A program made the translations under genes and the position numbers. From JALORV01 sp963769745 (GTDB lineage: Bacteria; Pseudomonadota; Gammaproteobacteria; Burkholderiales; Burkholderiaceae_F): a stretch of 64,000 nt of DNA. The DNA is taken from positions 46,133-110,132 of the forward strand of contig CAVYNB010000011.1 of NCBI GenBank assembly GCA_963769745.1, read 5' to 3'. The notes under the pieces were generated by a model. That model was not told where the DNA came from and did not search any database. It saw nothing but the letters and a program-made list of their open reading frames with translations. Positions 51,807-62,414 of the stretch are shown here, piece by piece (position 1 is the first letter of the stretch; each line of letters begins with the position of its first letter).

Positions 51807-54800
51807 ATGGCGGAAAGACACGATCCAAACCAGCTGGTCGGCGCGGCGCCGGACATCGCTCCGCTCGCCTGGGTCATCGATGAGATCCGCAGCTCGCTGA
51901 CCGAGGCCGTCAACGGGCTGAAGGCGTTCCTCGCGAACAAGCAGGACGTCGACAGCCTGCGCAATGCACGCAACCAGGTCCACCAGGCCAACGGTGCCCT
52001 GCAACTGCTCGATCTGCGCGGTGTCGCCCTGGTGACCGATGCGGTCGAGCAGCTGACCCGGCGCTTCGAGGCCGAACCCAAGGACTGCCTGCCGGCGGCC
52101 GTGCGCTCGGTCGAAACGTCGCTGACCGCCGTCGTGGCGTACCTCGAGGCGCTGCTGTCCGGGCGCCCCAACCAGCCGATCCGCCTCTTTCCGTACTACC
52201 GCGACGTCCTGCAGCTCAATCGTGCCAACCGCGTCCATCCGGCCGATCTGATCTTCCCCGACCTTTCACGACGTCCGGCGTTCCATCAGATCGAGGCCCG
52301 CAACTACCCGCCCGATCAACTGCGCGACCGGCGCGCGCGCTTCGAACTCGGCCTGCTCGGATTCCTGCGCAACTCGGACGACGAAGGCGCGCGCAAGCGC
52401 ATGAGGGAAGCGCTGGCCGATCTCGAGCACCTGCCGCAGCGTGGCCTTGCACGCAGCTTCTGGTGGGTCGTGCGCGGCCTGCTCGAAGGCCTGGATTCGA
52501 ATGTCGTGCCGGTCGACGTCGATCTCAAGCGCGTGCTGGCGCGGCTGAATCTGCAGCTGCGCCGCATGATCGAAGGCGGCGGGGCAGTCGCCGAGCGGCT
52601 GATGATCGACGCCCTGTACTACGTCGGTCGTGCGCAGGGCGGTCCGGCCCGCGTCGCCGAGATCAAGCGCCTGTACGGGCTCGATGCGCTGATACCGACG
52701 GACTTCGAGCGCGCCTCGCTGACTGCGGTCGATGCCGACGCGCTGCGCTCGATCAAGGAAGCACTCGCGTCAGCCAAGCAACTGTGGGGCCATATCGTCG
52801 CCGGCTCCCCCGAGACCGCCAAGTTCGACCAGGAAATCACGCTGGCGCGTACCTCGGCGTCGCGGCTGTCGGCACGCGCTGTCGGTACCACCGTCGAAGT
52901 CATCGGCAAGGTCACGAAGGACTTCGCGAAGCTGCCGGCCGACGTGCGCGAGCGCCTCGGGCTTGAAGTGGCCTCGGCACTGCTGTTTACCGACATCGGC
53001 GTGGACGACCTGCCGCTGACCGACGACGAGTACGAGGGCCGCGCCCAGCTCGTCATCGAGCGCCTGCTGAAGGCGCGCCAGGGCCAGCCGCTGCCGGAGG
53101 CCGGACCGTGGATGTCCGAGCTCGCACGACGCGCGCAGGACCGGCTGACCATGGGCACCGTGGTCGCGGAAACGCAGTCCACGCTGCGCGAGATCGAACA
53201 GCGGCTGGATCGCTTCTTCCGCAATCCGCTCGAGCGCACCGACCTGCCGGCGACCACGGCGATGTTCGACCAGGTGTGCGGCGTGCTGTCGCTGTTGGGC
53301 TACGAGGATCCGGTCGCGGCCCTGCGCAATGTGCAGGAGTCGATCGGCCGCTTTGCCGATGCGACGATCGCACCGGAGCCCGACGAGTTCGGGCGCATCG
53401 CGCAGAACCTCGGGGCCGTGGGCTTCTTCGTCGAGAGCCTGGGCCAGGACACCGAGCGTCCGCGCGGCATGTTCCACTATGACCCGTCGACCGGCGTGTT
53501 CACGGCCGAACTGGGCCAGCTGCCCGCGGACGAATCCGTCTTTGCACCGGCCGACGAGGAATACCAGGCGGCGCCGCGCACGATCGACATGCGCGTGCCC
53601 GAACCGCGCCGCACCGACAACGTCGAGACGGCCGCGCGCAAGACGCTGGAAGCCGCACATCATCTGGCCGAACGCCTGACCCATGTTGCAGGAGACGCAC
53701 GCGCCATCGGCGAGCTCGACCGGCTGCTGCCGATGCTTTCGAACGAGGCCGATCTGCTCGACAGCGAGCAGCTCAAGGCCACGGCCGCGCGCGCGTTGCA
53801 GCTGCTCACGCAGCTCAAGGACCAGCCGGTGCGCGAGGATGCGGTCGAACTGGAGCAGTTGCTCGCGCCGGCGAAGGCCCCCGAGGCTCCGCCACCGACC
53901 GCGCCGCTGCCGTCCACCCAGGCCGCGGCCGACAGCGAACTGCGCGAGATCTTCGTCGAGGAAGCGCGCGAGGTCCTCGACAGCATCGTCGAGAACCTGA
54001 GCGACCTGCGTACCCGGCGCGACGACAAGGCCACGCTGACCACGGTGCGCCGGGCCTTCCACACGCTCAAGGGTTCGAGCCGCATGGTCGGTTTCAAGCA
54101 CATCGGCGAGGGTGCGTGGGGAGTCGAGCAGTGCTTCAATCTCTGGCTCGCGCAGGAACGGCCTGCGACCGATGACCTGATCGACCTGGCGAACGGCGCA
54201 CAGCGGGTGATCCGGGCCTGGGTCGAAACCATCGAGCGCGATCCGTTCGCGAACATCGATCCGACGCCGCTCGTCGTCGCCTCGCAGCGCGTGCGCGAAG
54301 GCGGCATGTTCGAGATCTCGGCACTGCCGCCGGGAGACACGCCCCCAAAGCCTGACGGCAGCGCGCCGGTGGTGCAGGACGTCGCGCTGCCGGTCAAAGC
54401 CCCGACTGCACCGCTGTCGGCGACGGCGGCGAGCCTGGACTTCGATCTCGGCGACCTGGACAGCGACGCGGAAAGGCCGGCCGAGGGCGCCGATGTCCGT
54501 TCGCGCGAGGCCGCGACGGAAGAGGAGGATTCGGTGCAGTCGGCCGAAGCCGCTGCGCTCGAGATGCAGTTCGAACTGCCGGAGCTGGTCCCGCCCGTCG
54601 AGGACGTGGCCCTGGACGGCGATGCCGGTCGAGCCGAGCAGCGTCGACGACGAGGACGTGCGCCGCATCGGACCGCTGGAGATCAGCCACGGGCTGTACT
54701 CGGTCTTCCTGAACGAGGCCGACGAGTGCGTGCGCGTGCTCGCGCACGACATCAACGAGTGGCGCTACGAGCCCACGCGACCGGTGTCGGCGCAGGTGGT

Positions 54801-57786
54801 GCGTCGTGCCCACTCGCTCTCGGGTATCTCCAAGACCGTGGGTCTTGCGCCGGTCATTGCGATCTCCGATCCGCTCGATGACCTGATGCATACGCTGTCG
54901 ATGCTGTCCGGCCCCCGGCACTATGCGCTGACGGCACCGCAGTTCGACACGCTCGAGCGCGTCATCGAGCACATGCGCGGCATGCTGCATCAGTTCGCGG
55001 CCGGCGTGTATCCGGACGAGGCGCCGCTCGACGCGGGAGCCTTGCAGGACGTGGTGGCGATCGTGCGGGCGCACAGCGCACTGCATGACGAGCTGACACC
55101 GGTGACCGTGCATCCGTCGGCCACCCGCGCGGTCGAAGCGCCGCAATGGGCGAACATCACGCTGATCGAGGCTACGCCCACGGAAGCCGGCGACATGCCA
55201 GTGGCCGAGGCTGCGCCACCTGTGGACGCTGCAGCGCCGACGGAAGCGATCGCGGTGCCGGTGGTGGAGGCAGTGGCGCCGGCCGTGGTTCCCGAAGCAA
55301 TTCCCGTCCACGTGCCGACCCCTGCCGTCCACGTCCCGGACGTCCCGGCCAGGGGCACGGCCGCCAGCCCGACTGAAGTCGCGACCGTCGCTGAAACCGA
55401 AGCCGAAGTGGCGGCGGCCACGCGCGTGCGCGACGAACTCGATGCCGATTTGCTGCAGGTCTTCCTGGCCGAGGCGGCCGACCTGCTGCCGTCGATCGGG
55501 ACCGCGCTGCGCGGGCTCGAAGGCAATCCGAACGACCAGGAACTGGCACGCGACCTGATGCGCCGACTGCATACGGTCAAGGGCAGCGCCCGCATGGCCG
55601 GCGCGATGCGGCTGGGCGAACTCGTGCACGACATGGAAACGCGCATGGAAGCCGCCATGCAGTTGTCCGACGTGCCCGGCATCATCATCGAGGACCTGCA
55701 GGGCCAGTACGACCAGGCGACCGCGCTCTTCGAGGAACTGCAGAACCCCGACGCGGCGAAGGCCGCTGCAGCGGCGCCCGCGGAACCGGAGACGGCAGAA
55801 CCCGCGCTGGCGCCGGTCATCGATCTGGCCACGGCGCGCGGCGAGACCAAGCCGGAACCACGTGCCGAGAAGCTGGCCCCACTGCCGTCGACCGTCGAGG
55901 CGACGCTTGCGGCAACCGCCCCGACGCAGCAGGCGGCCCCGTTCATCCGCGTGCGGGCCGACGTGCTCGACAAACTGGTCGACCAGGCCGGCGAAGTCTC
56001 GATCGCCCGCTCCAAGCTCGAAAACGAGGTTTCGACGATCAAGGGATCGCTGACGGACCTCACCGAGAACATCCAGCGCCTGCGCTCGCAGTTGCGCGAA
56101 GTCGAGATCCAGGCCGAGGCGCAGGTGCAGGCGCGCGGCGCATCGCTGTCGCGTGAATCAGCGGACTTCGATCCGCTCGAGTTCGACCGCTACACGCGGC
56201 TGCAGGAACTGACGCGCATGCTGGCCGAGTCGGTCGAAGACGTGGCGATGGTCCAGAGCAACATGGTGAAGGGCCTGCAGATGGCCGACACCGACCTGAC
56301 CTCGCAGTCGCGGCTGACGCGTGACCTGCAGCAGCAGCTGATGCGGGTGCGACTGGTGCCGTTTGCCAACGTGTCCGAGCGGCTGTATCGCGTCGCGCGG
56401 CAGACTGCCAAGGAACTCGACAAGCGCGTCAACGTCGACGTGCGCGGCGGCACCACCGAAATCGACCGCGGCGTGCTCGAGAAGATGGTCGGCCCATTTG
56501 AGCACCTGATCCGCAACGCGATCGTGCACGGGCTCGAACTGCCTGCCGAGCGCCGCGCGGCCGGCAAGGCCGAGGCCGGCGAACTCGTGCTCGACGTGCG
56601 CCAGGAGGCCAACGAAATCATCGTCGTCCTCAGCGACGATGGCGCCGGCCTGAATCTCGAGCGGATCCGCGAGCGCGCGATCGAGCGCGATCTCATCGGT
56701 GCCGAAGCGACGCTGGGCGACCGCGAGCTGATGGACCTCATCTTCCTGCCGGGGTTCTCGACCGCCACGGAGGTCACGGAACTGGCCGGACGGGGCGTCG
56801 GCATGGACGTCGTGCGCGCGGAACTCGCGTCGTTCGGCGGCCGCATTGCCGTGTCGAGCGAGACCGGGCGCGGCACGCGGTTCACGCTGTATCTGCCGAT
56901 GACGCTGGCCGTCGCGCAGGTCGTGCTGGCGCGCATCGGCACGCGCCGCTATGCGCTGCCGGCCGGCATGGTCGAGCAGGTGCGGCGCTACCGGCCGATC
57001 ATGCTGCTGCCGTCGCTGGCCGAGGGCATGATCGATATCCCGCCGGCCGGTCCGGTCGTGTTGCGGCCGCTGTCGCAGCTGGTGGGCGAAGAAACCAGCG
57101 GGCACCTGTCGAAACAGACGCCGGTCATCCTGCTGCGCTCGGGCGACGATCGCATGGCCATCGCGGTCGACGATGTGTCGAGCAACCAGGAAGTGGTGGT
57201 CAAGAACGTTGGCGCGCAGGTCGCCCGGCTCGCCGGCATCCTGGGCGCGACCATCCTGGGTAACGGCGAGATCGTGCTGATCATCAACCCGGTGCAGTTG
57301 ATCACCCGCGCTCCCGAGCCGCCGGCGATCTTCGAGGAGGAACTGCGCGCCGAGACCAAGGCGGCTCCGAACCGCACCGAACCTGCGACCGAGATCGGCG
57401 TGGCCACCATGCCGACCGTGATGGTCGTCGACGATTCGCTGACCGTGCGCCGTGTCACGCAGCGACTTCTCGAACGCAACAACTTCATCGTGCTGCTCGC
57501 GAAGGACGGCGTCGATGCGCTGCGGCAGCTGCAGGACACCAAGCCTGATGTGATGCTGGTCGACATCGAGATGCCGCGCATGGACGGCTACGACCTGACG
57601 CGCAATGTCCGCAGCTCGCCGGTCACGTCGTCGATCCCGATCATCATGATCACGTCGCGCACTGCCGAGAAACATCGCAGCATGGCGTTCGAACTGGGTG
57701 TCAACGAGTACCTCGGCAAGCCGTATCAGGAAGATGAGCTGGTGAAGCTCGTGAGGCACTACGTGGGGGATCGGGTTACGGCGTAG
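51807..57786 (+). CDS. chpA: Hybrid chemosensory histidine kinase ChpA/PilL, frameshifted
   Basis: The CheA-like kinase of the pilus chemosensory system. It has several Hpt domains, with His in 'VHQANGALQLLDL' (about residue 58), 'AFHTLKGSSRMVG' (about 751), 'RRAHSLSGISKTVG' (about 1000) and 'RRLHTVKGSARMAG' (about 1254). The kinase core follows: dimerisation/ATPase ('FEHLIRNAIVHGLELP', about 1567) and 'GRGVGMDVVRAEL', then a CheW domain and a C-terminal receiver ('MVVDDSLTVRRVTQ', phosphoryl Asp in 'VMLVDIEMPRMDGYDL', about 1917). Near 54622 one extra base breaks the frame; repair gives 'VALDGMPVEPSSVDDEDV'. The repaired length is about 1992 residues. Confidence 0.92.
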
Positions 57787-57872
57787 CGCGTGCGGCGCTG
57801 GCTGGCGTGCCGCTGCGCGTCTGACGTCCTGTCGCATTCCGCGACCGACGCTCAGGGCCGCGCGGCGCCGTA

Positions 57873-58286
57873 ACTTTCTTTGCTTCGCCAAAGAAAGTCA
57901 CCAAAGAAAGGCGACCGCACGAGGCCGGCCTGCGGCGTGCCCTTGCGCTCAGGGTCGCGGGCGGGCGCGAAACTCGCTCCCTGCGGTCGCTCAGACACGC
58001 AGGCCCGCAACGACTCCCGCGCCGCCCCGCACTGCGCGGCGCCTTCGGAGGCATCCAACGCGTCGCGGTCCGTCTGGCACGGCGACGGGGTGAGTCCGCT
58101 CGGGGACGCCGCGCGGTGCGGGGCGGCAGCGGGGCGTGCCGGGCTGCGTGTCTGAGCGACCGCAGGGAGCGAGTTTCGCGCCCGGCCCGCTGATGCCCTG
58201 CAGCGCAAGGGCAGCCGGAGCGCAGCGCAGGCCGCCTCGTGCGGTCGCCTTTCTTTGGTGACTTTCTTTGGCCAAGCAAAGAAAGT
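57873..58286. repeat. Long (414-bp) imperfect inverted repeat element
   Basis: The left end ACTTTCTTTGCTTCGCCAAAG and its partner at 58261-58286 are reverse complements with one mismatch. The arms continue inward for about 170-190 bases (GGCGACCGCACGAGGC..., GGCGCGAAACTCGCTCCCTG..., TGCGGTCGCTCAGACACGCAGG...), with an unpaired centre near 58020-58140. It lies between the convergent chpA and phr genes. AAAGAAAGTCACCAAAGAAAGG-type ends recur in betaproteobacterial and xanthomonad genomes as far as I recall. There is no transposase. The short open frames inside (similar on both strands because of the symmetry) are not credible genes. The remaining bases 57787-57872 and 58287-58373 hold nothing I recognise. 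Confidence 0.85.
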
Positions 58287-58373
58287 ACTCGCCGCCGGGC
58301 GACTCCCGAGCTCAGTCGCGGAATGGCAAGTGCGCTGTCGCGAAGCGGCACCGAGTCTGCGCGCTGCGCGCTC

Positions 58374-59817
58374 TCAGCGCTTCACCACTGCATATCGTTC
58401 CAGCGTGCGCCTGCGCGCCTCGGCGTGATCGACGATGGGCGCCGGGTAGTCGACACCGATCACGCATCCCGCCTCGCGCTGGCGCTCGGCGCTGGCGAGC
58501 CACGGCGCGTGGATTTCTCTGGCGCTGAACCCGGCGAGCTGGGGCAGGTAGCGCCTGATGAACGCGCCCTCGGGATCGAATTTTTCCGACTGCGTGACCG
58601 GATTGAAGATGCGGAAGTACGGTTGCGCGTCGCAGCCGGTGGATGCGGCCCACTGCCAGCCGCCGTTGTTGGCTGCGAGGTCGAAGTCGTTCAGGTGCTG
58701 GGCGAAGTAGTGTTCGCCGCGGCGCCAGTCGATGCCGAGGTCCTTGGTGAGGAAGCTGGCCACGACCATGCGCAGCCGGTTGTGCATGTAGCCCGTCTCG
58801 TTGATCTGTGCCATCGCGGCGTCGACCAGCGGATAGCCGGTGCGGCCATTGCACCAGGCGGCGAACGCCGCGTCGGCCGCGGGGCCGGTCTCCCAGTCGA
58901 ATCGCGTCGTACTCCGGTCGGAAGGCGCGCTCGGCGACATGCGGGTGGTGCCACAGGATCATCTGGTAGAAGTCGCGCCAGATGAGTTCCGACAGCCAGG
59001 TCATCGCGCCTGAGGAGTGCAATGAGCGGGCGTAGCGGACCAGTTCCCGCACGGACACCGTGCCGAAGCGCAGGTGGACCGACAGATACGACGGCCCGCG
59101 CACGGCGGGAAAGTTGCGCGCTTCGTCGTAGCGATCGATGCGCGTCTTGAAGTCCTCGAACAGCTGTCGGCCACCGCTCGCCCCGGTCGGAATCTGCAGT
59201 TGCGCGAGATTCGTCGAGCGGAAGCCGAGCTCCGTCAGTGACGGCACGTCCTTCGCGTCTGGAGGAGGAGCGAGCCGAGCCCGGTTCGACGTCGACGGAC
59301 GGGGCGCGAGGTCGTCGTCGACGAGGCGGCGCAGCCACGCGTTCTTGTAGGGAGTAAAGACGCTGAACGGCCGACCATCACCCGTCAGCACGTCGGACTT
59401 CTCGAAGATGACGTGGTCCTTGCGGCGGATGAAGTGTCGGCCCGCCTCGAGCAGGGCGCGCTCGACGTTGGCATCGCGTTCGCGTGCGTAGGGCTCGTAG
59501 TCTTCGGCCGCATACACCGCCTCGGCGCCCAGCTCGGCCGCCAGCGTGGGGATCACGTCGGACGCCACGGCATGCCGGATGATCAGTCCGCTGCCGAGTC
59601 GCCTGAGTTCGGCATCAAGCTCGCTCACCGATCCATGAATGAACTCAACCCGCCGGTCGGCGCTGTGCCCGGCGGCCAGCAACGGGTCGAGGATGGCGCG
59701 ATCGAAGACGAAAGCGCAGTAGACGCGGCGGCACTCCGCCAGTGCGGCGGCGAGCGCCGCGTGGTCGTCGAGACGCAGGTCGCGGCGGAACCAGACCAGG
59801 CCGGTGTCGTGGGTCAT
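58374..59817 (-). CDS. phr: Deoxyribodipyrimidine photolyase, frameshifted
   Basis: It repairs UV cyclobutane dimers using FADH- and blue light. It has an N-terminal antenna domain ('TGLVWFRRDLRLDDHAALAAAL', 'VVFDRAIL'-like 'AFVFDRAILDPLL'). The FAD domain shows 'PSYLSVHLRFGTVSVRELVR', 'SELIWRDFYQMILWHHP', then, in another frame, 'TGYPLVDAAMAQINETGYMHNRLRMVVASFLTKDL' blocks and 'FDLAANNGGWQWAASTGCDAQPYFRIFNP' blocks, all highly conserved. The break is at about 58905; removing one base gives 'RPEYDRFDWETGP'. The repaired length is 480 residues, normal for class I CPD photolyase. Confidence 0.93.
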
Positions 59818-59894
59818 CGAGGAAGGTGAGAGCCGGGTGGCGCGACGGGAGAATGGTCGGCCAGAGCGGGGACGGCCAGAGCGTCACGGCAGTT

Positions 59895-59900
59895 TACAAT
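59895..59900 (+). promoter_or_regulatory. -10 box directly before yqgE
   Basis: TACAAT ends eight bases before the ATG at 59908, so transcription would start at or next to the start codon. No Shine-Dalgarno sequence is visible. Confidence 0.45.
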
Positions 59901-59907
59901 CGCGGCC

Positions 59908-60474
59908 ATGCCGAGCGACTCGATGGACCTGAGGCATCAGCTCCTGATCGCCATGCCTGCCATGGCAGACCCCAACTTTTCCGGCTCGGTGGTGTACATC
60001 TGTGACCATAGCGACCGCGGCGCCCTCGGGCTGGTGATCAACCGCCCGACGGAACTGAGTCTTTCGACGCTGTTCGACCGCATCGACCTGAAGCTCGAGA
60101 TCGCACCGTGGAAAGACACGCTGGTGTACTTCGGCGGCCCGGTACAGACCGAGCGCGGTTTCGTGCTCCATGTGCCGCCGGGCTCGTACAGCTCGACGCA
60201 GCCGGTCACGCCGGACATCTCGCTGACCACGTCCAAGGACGTCCTCGAGGCGGTGGCCGAGGGCATCGGCCCGCAGAAGATGCTGGTGACGCTCGGCTAC
60301 TCGGGCTGGGGCGCGGGTCAGCTCGAAGGCGAGATCGCGGCGAACGCGTGGTTGACGGTGACAGCGACGCCGCAGATCCTGTTCGATACTCCGGCGGAGG
60401 ATCGATACGGTGCCGCACTCAAGCTGCTCGGCGTCGACTCGACGCAGCTGTCGGGGCAGGTCGGCCATGCGTAG
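59908..60474 (+). CDS. yqgE: YqgE/AlgH family protein
   Basis: A 188-residue member of UPF0301, found beside ruvX (yqgF) in most proteobacteria. Typical parts are 'LRHQLLIAMPAMADPNFSGSVVYICDHSDRGALGLVINRP' blocks, 'VYFGGPVQTERGFVLH' and 'LGYSGWGAGQLEGEI'. The fold is known but the function is not; an old link to alginate regulation (AlgH) in Pseudomonas is not well explained. It heads the yqgE-ruvX-pyrR-pyrB-pyrC' run and has a -10 box very near its ATG. Confidence 0.95.
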   Translation: MPSDSMDLRHQLLIAMPAMADPNFSGSVVYICDHSDRGALGLVINRPTELSLSTLFDRIDLKLEIAPWKDTLVYFGGPVQTERGFVLHVPPGSYSSTQPVTPDISLTTSKDVLEAVAEGIGPQKMLVTLGYSGWGAGQLEGEIAANAWLTVTATPQILFDTPAEDRYGAALKLLGVDSTQLSGQVGHA

Positions 60475-60533
60475 GCCGCTCGATGCCGGCCCGATCGCTG
60501 TCCGCCAGTTTCCCTCCATTTCTTGCCACCCCA

Positions 60534-60926
60534 ATGACCGATGGCGTCGTGCTCGCCTTCGACTACGGTGCCCGACGCACCGGGGTGGCCATCGCCAATA
60601 CGGTCACGCGCAGTGCCCGGCCGCTGACGACCATCGACTCCTCGACCAACGAGGCGCGCTGGCAGGCGATCCAGGCGCTGGTGGACGAGTGGCAACCGGT
60701 CGAGTTCGTCGTCGGCGTCCCACGGCATCCCGACGGGACGCCGCACGAGCTGACCGCCCGATGCGAGCGCTTCGCGCGCCAGCTCGAGGGCCGCTACGGA
60801 CGGCCGGTGGCTCGTGTCGATGAGCGCTACAGCTCGGCGGTTTCCAGCGGCGCCGCGGACATCGACGCTGAAGCGGCCGCCGTCATCCTGCAGCAGTGGC
60901 TCGAAGAAGGCCGGCGCGATGCTTGA
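60534..60926 (+). CDS. ruvX: Holliday junction resolvase-like RuvX (YqgF)
   Basis: An RNase H-fold nuclease that trims the 5' end of 16S rRNA in E. coli (YqgF). The 130 residues have 'LAFDYGARRTGVAIANTVT' (first Asp), 'EFVVGVPRHPDGTPHELT' (Glu/strand motif) and 'VARVDERYSSAVS' with Asp/Glu. The ATG at 60534 fits the family; an earlier codon at 60483 would add 17 poorly conserved residues. Its end overlaps pyrR by 8 bases. Confidence 0.94.
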   Translation: MTDGVVLAFDYGARRTGVAIANTVTRSARPLTTIDSSTNEARWQAIQALVDEWQPVEFVVGVPRHPDGTPHELTARCERFARQLEGRYGRPVARVDERYSSAVSSGAADIDAEAAAVILQQWLEEGRRDA

Positions 60927-61425
60927 ACTCAATGCCGAGGCGCTGTACCGGACGCTGGTCACGCGCGCCCGCGAGACCTTCGCCGGGGAAGAACTCAAGC
61001 TCGTCGGCGTGCACACCGGCGGCGTGTGGCTGGCCGAGCGCCTTCGGCGCGACCTGCACGTGGAGGCACCGGTCGGCATCCTCGACGTCTCGTTCTACCG
61101 CGACGACTTCGACCGCAGCGGCCTGAAGCCGGACGTGAAGCCCTCGCAGATCGCCTTCGACGTGGCGGGCAGCCACATCCTGCTGGTCGACGACGTGCTC
61201 AACACCGGGCGCACGGTCCGGGCGGCGATGAACGAGATCTTCGACTACGGCCGGCCCGCACGCATCGACCTCGCGGTGCTGGTCGATCGAGGCGGACGCG
61301 AACTGCCGGTGGCCGCGACCGTGGTTGGCGCGACGATCGAAGTGCCGGCCGACGTCAGCGTGGTGCTGACCCGCGACGACGATGAACGACTGCACCTGAC
61401 GATGGAGACGCGCGGTGGCGAATGA
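60919..61425 (+). CDS. pyrR: PyrR-like uracil phosphoribosyltransferase / pyrimidine regulator
   Basis: A PRTase-fold protein of 168 residues. The PRPP loop 'HILLVDDVLNTGRTVRAAMNEIFDYG' is split here as 'LLVDDVLNTGRTVRAAM'. 'LVGVHTGGVWLAERLRRDL' and 'DVSFYRDDFDR' match PyrR. In Gram-positives PyrR attenuates pyr mRNA; in betaproteobacteria it stands before pyrB, but a regulatory role is not proven and no PyrR-binding loop is evident here. It overlaps ruvX and pyrB. Confidence 0.93.
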   Translation: MLELNAEALYRTLVTRARETFAGEELKLVGVHTGGVWLAERLRRDLHVEAPVGILDVSFYRDDFDRSGLKPDVKPSQIAFDVAGSHILLVDDVLNTGRTVRAAMNEIFDYGRPARIDLAVLVDRGGRELPVAATVVGATIEVPADVSVVLTRDDDERLHLTMETRGGE

Positions 61426-62401
61426 TCGGCTGGTCACGCACCCGCAGCTGAATCGCCACGGCGAACTGCACCACCTGCTTTCCATCGAAGGACTGCCGCG
61501 ACCCGTGGTCGAACGGATCCTGACGACGGCCGACAGCTTCATCAACATCGCCGAGCGCGAAGTCAAGAACGTCCCGCTGCTGCGCGGCAAGAGTGTCTTC
61601 AACCTCTTCTTCGAGAACAGCACGCGCACGCGCACGACGTTCGAGATCGCGGCACGGCGCCTGTCGGCCGACGTCTTCAATCTCGACATCATGCGTTCCA
61701 GCGCCGCCAAGGGCGAGTCGCTGCTCGACACGATCGACAACCTGACGGCCATGCAGGCCGACATGTTCGTCGTGCGTCATGCGACCAGCGGCGCGCCGTA
61801 CCTGATCGCGAAGCACGCGTCGCAGAGCGCGCCTCACATCCATGTGATCAATGCCGGTGACGGCCGCCATGCGCACCCGACGCAGGGCCTGCTCGACATG
61901 TACACGATCCGCCACTACAAGAAGGACTTCAGCCAGCTGACGGTGGCGGTCGTCGGCGACATCCTGCATTCGCGCGTCGCGCGCTCGGACATCCATGCGC
62001 TCACCACGCTCGGCGTGCCGGAGGTCCGGGCGGTCGGACCGCTGACGCTGCTGCCGGCGGGGCTGGAGCAGATGGGCGTGCGCGTTTTCACGAAACTCGA
62101 GGACGGCATCCGCGACGCCGACGTGATCATCATGCTGCGGCTGCAGAACGAACGCATGCGCGGTGCGCTCCTGCCGTCCGCGCAGGAATACTTCGCGCAC
62201 TACGGCCTGACGCCCGAGCGGCTTGCGCACGCCAAGCCCGATGCGATCGTCATGCACCCCGGGCCGATGAACCGCGGTGTCGAGATCGACTCGCGCGTGG
62301 CCGACGGCACGGCCAGCGTGATCCTGCCGCAGGTGACCTTCGGCATCGCGGTGCGCATGGCGGTGATGTCGATCGTCGCGTCGTCGGCGAGGATGCAATG
62401 A
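61415..62401 (+). CDS. pyrB: Aspartate carbamoyltransferase catalytic chain
   Basis: The first committed step of pyrimidine synthesis. The 328 residues show the carbamoyl-phosphate motif 'NLFFENSTRTRTTFEIAARRL' (as 'FENSTRTRTTFEIA'), 'SSAAKGESLLDTIDNL', 'VVRHATSGAP', 'NAGDGRHAHPTQGLLDMYTI' blocks, and 'VIMLRLQNERM' with 'VMHPGPMNRGVEI'. The GTG start at 61415 overlaps pyrR by 11 bases. No PyrI gene is seen; with the pseudo-dihydroorotase next door this is the class A ATCase type (PyrB-PyrC' dodecamer) known from Pseudomonas. Confidence 0.97.
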   Translation: MANDRLVTHPQLNRHGELHHLLSIEGLPRPVVERILTTADSFINIAEREVKNVPLLRGKSVFNLFFENSTRTRTTFEIAARRLSADVFNLDIMRSSAAKGESLLDTIDNLTAMQADMFVVRHATSGAPYLIAKHASQSAPHIHVINAGDGRHAHPTQGLLDMYTIRHYKKDFSQLTVAVVGDILHSRVARSDIHALTTLGVPEVRAVGPLTLLPAGLEQMGVRVFTKLEDGIRDADVIIMLRLQNERMRGALLPSAQEYFAHYGLTPERLAHAKPDAIVMHPGPMNRGVEIDSRVADGTASVILPQVTFGIAVRMAVMSIVASSARMQ

Positions 62402-62414
62402 AGGCGGCCAGCGC

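Noticed and set aside
52770..54755. A 661-codon open frame opposite chpA
   Set aside because: Antisense shadow; no motif, and the sense strand is a clear kinase gene.
57880..58275. Short open frames inside the inverted repeat that give similar peptides on both strands
   Set aside because: The likeness is a consequence of the palindrome, not of coding selection. No ribosome binding sites of quality and no known domain.
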